The notes below the pieces were generated by a model, which worked only from the letters and a program-made list of their open reading frames with translations, was not told the origin of the DNA and made no database searches. Of a stretch of 5,178 nucleotides of DNA, positions 1 through 5,123 are shown one piece after another. Each line of letters opens with the position of its first letter. The stretch's first letter is position 1. Source of the DNA: JACVRW01 sp036009005 (GTDB lineage: Bacteria > Actinomycetota > Thermoleophilia > Solirubrobacterales > Thermoleophilaceae); assembly GCA_036009005.1 (NCBI GenBank), contig DASYMP010000056.1, positions 1 to 5,178 of the forward strand. Direction: 5' to 3'. The position numbers were made by a program, and so were the translations under genes.

Positions 1-11
1 GGCCCGCTGCA

Positions 12-32
12 ATACCGGAGTCACCGATACCG
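12..32 (+). promoter_or_regulatory. Paired ATACCG motif ahead of the phosphatase gene
   Basis: ATACCG occurs at 12-17 and 27-32, 15 bp apart, in the 40 bp ahead of the ATG at 41. The second copy ends 8 nt before the start codon. This spacing could fit a -10-like element for a leaderless or nearly leaderless transcript, or a direct-repeat operator. No -35 partner is recognisable, and the upstream part of the promoter may lie outside the window. The assignment is tentative. Confidence 0.3.
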
Positions 33-40
33 CTTGGCCG

Positions 41-2671
41 ATGGCCGCGTCTGAAGACCCCTCCTACACAAGGCTCCGCCACCTCCAGGCGATCAGCGAG
101 GCGGCGCTCGCACACCTGCGCTTCGACGAGCTGCTTGAGGAGCTCCTACGCCGCGTCTCGGGCGTGCTGTCGACCGACACCGCAGCGGTGCTGCTCCTCG
201 ACGAGACCGAGAACGAGCTGGTCGCGCGGGCGGCAAAGGGGCTCGAGGAGGAGGTCACGGCAGGCGTGCGCATTCCCGTCGGGCGCGGGTTCGCCGGGCG
301 CATCGCCGCCGAGCGCCGCACGATCACGATCCCGGACGTGGACCATGCCGAGGTTCTCAACCCGATCCTGCGCGAGAAGGGCCTGCGCTCGCTGCTCGGC
401 GCGCCGCTACTCGTGGAGGGGCGCGTGATCGGGGTGCTGCACGTGGGCACGCTACAACCGCGCGACTTCACCGACGAGGACGCCCAGCTCCTGCAGCTCG
501 CCGCCGACCGCATGGCCGTCGCCATCGACCACGCACGCCTGTACGAGTCGGAGCGCCAGGCGGTGGAGCACCTGCGGCGGCTCGAGTCGGTCACCGAGGC
601 CGCGCTGTCGCACCTCACCCTCGACGAGCTGCTCGAAGTTCTCCTCGTGCGCCTGCGCGACCTGCTCGCCACCGACACCGTGGCGGTGCTGCTCGTCCGC
701 GGCGACGAGCTGCACACGCGTGCGGCGCTCGGCCTCGAAGAGTGGCAGGACCGCGGGCTGACGGTGAAGGTGGGGGAGGGCTTCGTCGGCAGGGTCGCGG
801 GTGACCGGCGTCCGATCGCGATCGAGGACGTGCAGGGGGACCGGGTGCTCGGCGGGGCGCTGTCGGACAGCGGCATGGCCTCGGTCCTCGGAGTGCCGCT
901 CATCGCCGCCGGCACCGTGATCGGAGTCCTCTCGGTCGGCGCGTGGAAGCGGCGCCGCTTCACGCGCGAGGACATCGACCTGCTTGTGCGCGCGGCCGAC
1001 CGCATCGCCACCGCGATCGAGAACGCGCGCCTGTATGGAGCCGAGCGACTCGCGCGCGCCCAGGCCGAGCGCTCGGCGCGACGGCTCGAGCGGATGGAGT
1101 CGATCACGCAGGTCGCCTTCCACCACCTGTCGATCGACGAGGACGTGCTCGAGCAGCTGCTCACGCGCGTCCGCGAGGTGCTCGACACCGACACTGCGGC
1201 CGTCTACGAGCTAGACGACGAGGAGCAGACGCTGGTGGCGCGCGCGTCGAAGGGCAGCGAGGATGTGGAACGCGGCGTGCGCGTGCCGGTCGGGCGCGGC
1301 TTCGCGGGCCTCGTCGCGGAGCGCCGCGAGCCGGTCCGCTCGGCCGACATCGAGGACCTCGAGCTGGTCAGCCCGCTGATGCGCGAGCAGGGCATCGTGT
1401 CCCTCGTGGGCGTGCCGCTCGTGGTCGACGACCGGCTCCTCGGCGTACTCCACGCGGGCACGCGCGAGCCGCGCACCTTCACCGGCGACGACGTGGCGCT
1501 GCTCGAGCTGGCGGCCGAGCGGCTGGCGATCGCGCTCGACCACTCGCGCATGTACGAGCGCGAGCACGCCGTGGCCGCGACGCTCCAGCGCAGCCTCCTG
1601 CCCGAGCAGCTGCCGGTAGTGTCCGGGACCACGATCGCCACCCGCTACGTGCCCGCCGTCGCCGACGTCGAGGTGGGCGGCGACTGGTACGACGTGATCC
1701 CGCTGGCCGCCGGGCGCGTCGGGCTCGCGATGGGCGACGTGGTGAGCCGCGGCGTGCGCGCGGCGTCGGTGATGGGACAGCTGCGCAACGCCCTGCGCGC
1801 CTACGCCCTCGACGGTCACCCGCCGGCGAAGGTGCTCGAGCGCCTCCACGGCATCCTGCGGACACTCGAGCGGCGCGAGATGGCAACGCTCGCGTACATG
1901 GTGCTCGACCCGGTGGCGCTGTCGTACACGCTCGCCAGCGCCGGCCACCCGCCGCCGCTCGTGCTCGCGCCGGGCGGCCGCGTGACCCTGATCGAGGAGG
2001 GCCGCGGGCCGCCGCTCGGCGCCGTGTCCGAATCGCTCTACGTGGAGACGAGCGGGGCGCTCGCGCCCGGAGCGACGGTGCTTCTCTACACCGACGGTCT
2101 CGTCGAGCGGCGCGACATGTGGCTCGACGAGGGGATGGAGCGTCTCGTGGTGGAGGCCGGGGCGGCCGCGGCCGCCGCTCCGGAGGAGCTCCTTCAGCGG
2201 CTTGTCGGCGCGCTCGTGCCGGACGGCGGCGCACAGGACGACGTTGCCGCGCTGGCGGTTCAACTCACGCCGTCGGGTACCGACCGGATCGCGTTGCGAC
2301 TCCCGGCGGATCCACCCGTGCTGTCGTCGCTGCGGCGCACGCTGCGGGGCTGGCTCGAGACGCTCGGCGCGACCGAGCTCGAGGCCTACGACGTGCTCGT
2401 GGCGGTGACCGAGGCGGCCGCCAACGCCGTCGAGCACGCCTACGGGCCGGGCGACGCGAGCTTCGACGTCGAGGCGTCAGTGAACGATGAAGCCGAGGTG
2501 TGCGTGATGGTGCGTGACCAGGGCCGCTGGCGGCCGCCGCGGGGCCACAACCGCGGCCGCGGAACGCTCCTCATGCAGGAGCTGATGGACCACTTCGAGG
2601 TCACGACGGGCGAGGAAGGCACCGAGGTGCGAATGCGGCGGCGACTGCAGAAGGTGGGCGCGCGCGTATGA
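41..2671 (+). CDS. Triple-GAF SpoIIE/PP2C phosphatase with C-terminal RsbW-like HATPase (partner-switching regulator)
   Basis: This 876-residue protein is predicted to be soluble, with no signal peptide or membrane segment. Three GAF domains lie at about 13-170, 177-334 and 349-507, each ending in a helix with an (I/L)(D/E)(H/N)xR(L/M)Y signature. A SpoIIE/RsbU-type PP2C phosphatase follows at about 506-743. Its predicted metal-binding aspartates are D548 (GGDWYD), D566 (MGDVV), D685 (LYTDGLVE) and D733/D734 (QDDVAAL). SAGHPPPL lies at 633-640. The C-terminal 748-868 is a Bergerat ATP-binding fold of the RsbW/SpoIIAB kind: N-box E791...N795...H799, G1 box D826-x-G828, a glycine-rich lid around 839-841 (GRGTLLM) and GT at 860-861. 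Known family roles are dephosphorylation of STAS antagonists by the PP2C domain and their phosphorylation, plus sigma-factor binding, by the HATPase. The overlapping STAS gene supports this. The GAF ligand cannot be read from the sequence. The ATG at 41 lacks a clear Shine-Dalgarno site. Confidence 0.93.
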   Translation: MAASEDPSYTRLRHLQAISEAALAHLRFDELLEELLRRVSGVLSTDTAAVLLLDETENELVARAAKGLEEEVTAGVRIPVGRGFAGRIAAERRTITIPDVDHAEVLNPILREKGLRSLLGAPLLVEGRVIGVLHVGTLQPRDFTDEDAQLLQLAADRMAVAIDHARLYESERQAVEHLRRLESVTEAALSHLTLDELLEVLLVRLRDLLATDTVAVLLVRGDELHTRAALGLEEWQDRGLTVKVGEGFVGRVAGDRRPIAIEDVQGDRVLGGALSDSGMASVLGVPLIAAGTVIGVLSVGAWKRRRFTREDIDLLVRAADRIATAIENARLYGAERLARAQAERSARRLERMESITQVAFHHLSIDEDVLEQLLTRVREVLDTDTAAVYELDDEEQTLVARASKGSEDVERGVRVPVGRGFAGLVAERREPVRSADIEDLELVSPLMREQGIVSLVGVPLVVDDRLLGVLHAGTREPRTFTGDDVALLELAAERLAIALDHSRMYEREHAVAATLQRSLLPEQLPVVSGTTIATRYVPAVADVEVGGDWYDVIPLAAGRVGLAMGDVVSRGVRAASVMGQLRNALRAYALDGHPPAKVLERLHGILRTLERREMATLAYMVLDPVALSYTLASAGHPPPLVLAPGGRVTLIEEGRGPPLGAVSESLYVETSGALAPGATVLLYTDGLVERRDMWLDEGMERLVVEAGAAAAAAPEELLQRLVGALVPDGGAQDDVAALAVQLTPSGTDRIALRLPADPPVLSSLRRTLRGWLETLGATELEAYDVLVAVTEAAANAVEHAYGPGDASFDVEASVNDEAEVCVMVRDQGRWRPPRGHNRGRGTLLMQELMDHFEVTTGEEGTEVRMRRRLQKVGARV
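77..1561 (+). repeat. Three tandem GAF modules within the phosphatase gene (internal triplication)
   Basis: The modules span approximately 77-550, 569-1042 and 1085-1561 and recur with a period of about 166-172 codons. Each opens with a helix of the type AAL-x-HL-x-x-DELLE, followed by TDT(A/V)AV at residues 45, 211 and 383. Next come a glycine-rich VG(R/E)GF(A/V)G turn and a G(A/V)PL-(8 residues)-GVL(H/S)(V/A)G strand pair, and each closes with an AR(L/M)Y-like helix. Modules 1 and 3 look more alike than either does to module 2: both have PVGRGFAG and GVLH-x-GT, whereas module 2 has KVGEGFVG and GVLSVGA. The repeat is clear at protein level. At DNA level only short stretches such as CGACGAGCTGCT still match, so the duplication is old. 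Confidence 0.8.
2651..2658 (+). promoter_or_regulatory. Ribosome binding site of the first STAS gene
   Basis: AAGGTGGG lies 9 nt before the ATG at 2668, inside the 3' end of the phosphatase gene. It matches the AAGGAGG consensus with one mismatch. It is the only well-placed Shine-Dalgarno site seen ahead of any gene here. It supports both the start at 2668 and translation from the same message as the upstream gene. Confidence 0.65.
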
Positions 2672-3027
2672 GCGAGCTGGCCCGTCTCGAGCTGAGCGGC
2701 GACGACGTGGTGGTCGCCCGCCTGTCCGGCGAGATCGACATGTCGAACGCGAACGAGGTCGGCGACGAGCTGAGCAGCGCGGTGCCGAACACCGCCCTGG
2801 GCCTGGTTCTCGACCTCACCGCCCTGACCTACCTCGACAGCTCCGGCGTGCACCTCGTGTTCGACCTCGCCGAGCGGCTGCGCACGCGTCAGCAGCAGCT
2901 GCGCGTCGTGGTCCCGGCCGGCGCGCCGATCAGGCGGGTGCTGCGGATCGTCGAGTTGGACGACTCGGTGCCGGTGCTCGCGAGCGTCGACGAGGCGGTC
3001 GAGCAGATCCGCGCCGCGGCGGCCTAG
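2668..3027 (+). CDS. STAS-domain anti-sigma-factor antagonist (RsbV/SpoIIAA-like)
   Basis: This is a 119-residue single STAS domain, the usual length for RsbV/SpoIIAA proteins. The hallmark motif LTYLDSSGVHLV lies at about 53-64, and S58/S59 in D57-S-S-G60 are the candidate phosphorylation sites. The N-terminal strand and helix pattern RLSGEIDMSNA (residues 18-28) is typical of the family. In known systems the unphosphorylated antagonist binds an RsbW-type kinase and frees its sigma factor; phosphorylation by the kinase switches it off and a PP2C phosphatase resets it. The start codon overlaps the phosphatase/kinase stop as ATGA (2668-2671), which indicates translational coupling and a matching cognate pair. 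Its stop (TAG, 3025-3027) interlocks with the stop of the opposing STAS gene. The family assignment is secure; that the neighbouring HATPase is its kinase is inferred from position. Confidence 0.93.
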   Translation: MSELARLELSGDDVVVARLSGEIDMSNANEVGDELSSAVPNTALGLVLDLTALTYLDSSGVHLVFDLAERLRTRQQQLRVVVPAGAPIRRVLRIVELDDSVPVLASVDEAVEQIRAAAA

Positions 3028-3374
3028 TCGCTCACGGCGTCGAGGCCCGCCTCGCGCGTCGCCGTGATCGTGAACAGACGGTCGAGACCGCGCACCTCCA
3101 GCGTCCGGCGCACCGACTCGGACGTGATCACGAGCGCCAGCCGCCCGCGCCGCTCACCGGTCAGCTGGTGCGCTGCGATCAGCGCCGCGAGGCCCGTCGA
3201 GTCCATGTGCGTCACCTCGGTCAGGTCGAGCAGCACGGAGTTGCGGCCCTCACGCAGCGCCGACTCCACGCGCCGCCGCAACTCTGCCGAGCTCGACAGG
3301 TCCAGCTCGCCCTCCACCGCGATCAGCTGGATGTAGTCGTCAAGGCTCTGAGCGTCGAATGCCGCAGCACTCAT
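3024..3374 (-). CDS. Second STAS-domain anti-sigma-factor antagonist
   Basis: This is a 116-residue STAS protein on the opposite strand. The signature LTEVTHMDSTGLAAL lies at about 51-65, with S59 of D58-S-T-G61 as the predicted phosphorylation site. The N-terminal VEGELDLSSSAELRRRV (residues 20-36) fits the first strand and helix of the fold. The reading frame extends upstream to 3464, but the ATG at 3374 gives the normal family length. The upstream 30 residues are proline/arginine-rich, unlike a STAS domain, and would overlap the dehydrogenase gene, so the shorter form is preferred. It is only distantly similar to the 2668-3027 product, so it is not a recent duplicate. It is a second possible substrate of the adjacent phosphatase/kinase, or it may belong to a different partner-switch. 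No Shine-Dalgarno site precedes the start. Confidence 0.9.
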   Translation of the reverse strand: MSAAAFDAQSLDDYIQLIAVEGELDLSSSAELRRRVESALREGRNSVLLDLTEVTHMDSTGLAALIAAHQLTGERRGRLALVITSESVRRTLEVRGLDRLFTITATREAGLDAVSD

Positions 3375-3381
3375 ACCGGTA
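3373..3381. promoter_or_regulatory. TACCGGTA palindrome between divergent STAS and dehydrogenase genes
   Basis: The perfect 8-bp palindrome TACCGGTA (3374-3381) sits between the two divergent start codons and contributes to an ATACCG motif at 3373-3378. The gap is 7 bp if the dehydrogenase starts at GTG 3382 and 19 bp if it starts at ATG 3394. Full promoters for both directions cannot fit in it, so each must reach into the neighbouring coding sequence. The palindrome is a candidate shared operator or promoter core; this rests on position and symmetry only. Confidence 0.3.
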
Positions 3382-3393
3382 GTGTGCCGCAGG

Positions 3394-4173
3394 ATGGGGG
3401 AGCCACGACTCACCGGTCGACGGGCGCTGGTCACGGGCTCTGCCACGGGGATCGGTCGCTCCACGGTGCTGAGGCTGACGGCCGAGGGCGCGACGGCTGT
3501 CGTGAACTACGTCGGCTCGCGCGCTCCGGCGGACGAGGTCGTGGCCGAGGTCGCCGACGCCGGTGGCCGCGCGGTGGCCGTGGAGGCCGACGTCTCGTCC
3601 GAGGAGCAGGTGCAGGCGATGTTCGCGCAGGCGCTGGATGAGCTCGGCGGGCCGGTGGACCTGCTCGTGAACAACGCGGGGGTCGAGGCGCCGTATCTCC
3701 TGGTCGACATGCCGCTCGCGGAGTGGAACCGCGTGATCGGCGTGAACCTGACGGGTGCGTTCCTGTGTGCGCGCGAGGCGGCTCGGGGCATGGTCCACGC
3801 CGGCGCGCCGGGCGTGATCGTGAACATGTCGAGCGTGCACGAGGTGATCCCGTGGGAGCGCTTCGGGCACTACTGCGCCTCGAAGGGGGGCATGAAGGTG
3901 TGGGCCTCGACCGTTGCCAAGGAGCTCGCTCCGCACCGGATCCGCGTGGTGAACGTCGCGCCGGGCGCGATCGCCACGCCGATCAACAAGGACGTGCTCG
4001 AGGACGACGTCAAGCGGCGGGCGGTGGAGGCTGAGATCCCGTGGGGGCGCTTCGGCAAGCCGGAGGAGATCGCCGCGGCAGTGGCCTGGCTCGCGTCGGA
4101 CGAGGCCGAGTACGTGACCGGCACGACGCTGTTCGTCGACGGCGGCATGACGGCGTATCCGGGCTTCATCTAG
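3394..4173 (+). CDS. gdh: Glucose 1-dehydrogenase-like short-chain dehydrogenase/reductase (SDR)
   Basis: This is a 259-residue classical SDR. The cofactor-binding TGSATGIG lies at 14-21, NNAG at 93-96, and the catalytic residues are N118, S147, Y160 and K164 (YxxxK). The stretches NMSSVHE (144-150), HYCASKGGMK (159-168), PGAIATPIN (190-198) and FVDGGMTAYP (247-256) match, as I recall it, the Bacillus glucose 1-dehydrogenase family (about 261 residues) closely. The predicted reaction is therefore beta-D-glucose + NAD(P)+ to glucono-1,5-lactone + NAD(P)H in the cytosol. Two differences stand out. NYVGS (38-42) replaces the Bacillus NYRS after the second strand, which may change NADP preference. 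The C-terminus stops at FI without the short Bacillus tail. The start could instead be GTG 3382 (four extra residues), but ATG 3394 gives the usual N-terminus. A related sugar or polyol dehydrogenase remains possible. Confidence 0.85.
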   Translation: MGEPRLTGRRALVTGSATGIGRSTVLRLTAEGATAVVNYVGSRAPADEVVAEVADAGGRAVAVEADVSSEEQVQAMFAQALDELGGPVDLLVNNAGVEAPYLLVDMPLAEWNRVIGVNLTGAFLCAREAARGMVHAGAPGVIVNMSSVHEVIPWERFGHYCASKGGMKVWASTVAKELAPHRIRVVNVAPGAIATPINKDVLEDDVKRRAVEAEIPWGRFGKPEEIAAAVAWLASDEAEYVTGTTLFVDGGMTAYPGFI

Positions 4174-4198
4174 ACGCCCGCTCGGCTTCCGCCCGCCG

Positions 4199-4221
4199 CC
4201 TTCCATACCGCCGTTGAAGGA
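4199..4221 (+). promoter_or_regulatory. Pre-start region of the RpiR gene with ATACCG and GAAGGA
   Basis: The 48-bp gap after the dehydrogenase stop holds ATACCG at 4205-4210 and a purine-rich GAAGGA at 4216-4221. The GAAGGA touches the ATG at 4222 directly, too close to be a normal ribosome binding site for it. CCTTC (4199-4203) and GAAGG (4216-4220) form a weak 5-bp inverted repeat with a 12-nt loop around the ATACCG copy. No terminator separates the two genes, so co-transcription with the dehydrogenase is plausible alongside any local promoter. Confidence 0.25.
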
Positions 4222-5109
4222 ATGCCGTTCGGCCGGGCGAATCAGTCGCCCGTGCCCCGCACCGCGACTCACGCCCTCACGCTCTCCGCCGAGATTCGCC
4301 AGCGCTTCGACACGTTCTCGCGCTCGCAGAAGGACGTCGGCCAGTACATAGTCGACCACCTCGACGAGGCCGCCTTCCACACGGCGGAGGAGCTGGCGCG
4401 CCGTGCGAACACCTCTTCTTCCACGGTCGTGCGCTTCGCCCAGGCGCTCGGCTTCGAGGGCTTCCCCGAGCTGCAGGCCTCGGCGCGCGAGGAGTACCGC
4501 CGCGCACGCTCCGCACCGGGCGGGGTGGAGGTGTCGGAGGGTTCGACGCAGCCTCTCTTCCCGATCGACCAGACCGAGTTCGAGGCGGCGCTTGCTGCGG
4601 ACCACGTGAATGTGGTGGACACGGCTCGGAAGATCGACCGCGACGAGGTGGCGGCGGCGATCGAGCGGATCTCGCGCTCCGAGCGCACTCTGCTGTGCGG
4701 CACCGACCAGATGGCCTTCTTCGCCTCGTACCTGCGTCACCTGCTGATGCTCCTGGATCTGCGCTGCGAGGTGGTGGCGTCGCCGTCCCAGGAGGGCCTT
4801 GCGCGCCTCGGCCGTATCGACGAGCGCACCCTCGTGATCGGGTTCTCCGCCGGCCGGCCCCACCCGCTGGTGGTGCGTGCGATGAAGCTGGCGCGGCACA
4901 GGCGCGCGGCGACGATCGCGATCGCCGACGCAACTTTGAGCGAGGTGGCGAAGCTGGCCGACCAGCGCCTCTACTACTCCTCCAACAGTCCCGCGTACGT
5001 GCGCTCGCACACGGCGCTGATGGGGCTGATCCAGGCGCTCGCCTACGGCGTGTACGCGATGGACGAGTCGGCGTACGCGGACCGCATCAAGGCGTTCCGG
5101 CTGAAGTAG
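4222..5109 (+). CDS. MurR/RpiR-family transcriptional regulator (HTH + SIS domain)
   Basis: This 295-residue regulator has an N-terminal RpiR-type helix-turn-helix at about 25-95. Its signature reads TAEELARRANTSSSTVVRF (54-72), followed by ALGFEGFPEL (75-84). A SIS domain occupies about 140-285. RpiR proteins bind operators as dimers or tetramers and usually respond to a sugar phosphate held by the SIS domain. Here the usual glycine/serine-rich ligand loops are altered: GTDQM (160-164) where a G-x-G-x-S pattern is expected, and FSAGRPHP (208-215) where S-x-S-G-x-T is expected. The ligand may therefore be atypical. The preceding dehydrogenase gene, 48 bp upstream, is a likely target or operon partner. 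The first 20 residues look like an extension, and GTG 4252 (residue 11) is an alternative start. The family call is secure; the ligand is unknown. Confidence 0.9.
   Translation: MPFGRANQSPVPRTATHALTLSAEIRQRFDTFSRSQKDVGQYIVDHLDEAAFHTAEELARRANTSSSTVVRFAQALGFEGFPELQASAREEYRRARSAPGGVEVSEGSTQPLFPIDQTEFEAALAADHVNVVDTARKIDRDEVAAAIERISRSERTLLCGTDQMAFFASYLRHLLMLLDLRCEVVASPSQEGLARLGRIDERTLVIGFSAGRPHPLVVRAMKLARHRRAATIAIADATLSEVAKLADQRLYYSSNSPAYVRSHTALMGLIQALAYGVYAMDESAYADRIKAFRLK
4234..4252. promoter_or_regulatory. 7-bp inverted repeat at the RpiR N-terminus
   Basis: CGGGCGA (4234-4240) and TCGCCCG (4246-4252) form a perfect 7-bp inverted repeat around the 5-nt centre ATCAG. The right arm ends on the G of an in-frame GTG. 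If translation starts at that GTG, the repeat is a leader hairpin or an autoregulatory operator. If it starts at ATG 4222, the repeat lies within the first codons. GC-rich sequence makes chance repeats of this size fairly common. Confidence 0.25.
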
Positions 5110-5123
5110 CCGGCTCCGCCGGC
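5109..5123 (+). terminator. GC-rich hairpin directly after the RpiR stop (possible terminator)
   Basis: GCCGGC (5109-5114) and GCCGGC (5118-5123), a self-complementary hexamer, form a 6-bp all-G/C stem with a 3-nt TCC loop. The stem begins on the last base of the stop codon. A longer alternative pairs AGCCGG (5108-5113) with CCGGCT (5137-5142). No T-run follows, so it is not a textbook intrinsic terminator. It could work as the T-poor type reported in high-GC bacteria or as an mRNA 3'-end stabiliser. Confidence 0.35.

Noticed and set aside
35..47. Direct repeat TGGCCG around the first start codon
   Set aside because: Two adjacent GC-rich hexamers are easily produced by chance at this base composition, and one lies inside the coding sequence.
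1211..2437. A 408-codon open frame on the minus strand within the phosphatase gene
   Set aside because: The translation is low-complexity Arg/His/Glu-rich with no recognisable fold, and the plus-strand product has intact PP2C and HATPase motifs across the same bases.
943..2490. A 515-codon plus-strand open frame in another phase
   Set aside because: Its translation is overwhelmingly Arg/Ala/Gly, the mark of an out-of-frame reading of a GC-rich gene.
3375..3464. N-terminal extension of the minus-strand STAS gene to ATG 3464
   Set aside because: The added 30 residues are Pro/Arg-rich and not part of a STAS domain, and the extension would overlap the dehydrogenase start; ATG 3374 gives the normal family length.
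3340..5010. A 556-codon open frame on the minus strand covering both the dehydrogenase and RpiR genes
   Set aside because: It is antisense to two clearly recognisable conserved proteins, its translation is rich in Arg, His and Gly without domain motifs, and long antisense frames are expected in GC-rich coding DNA.
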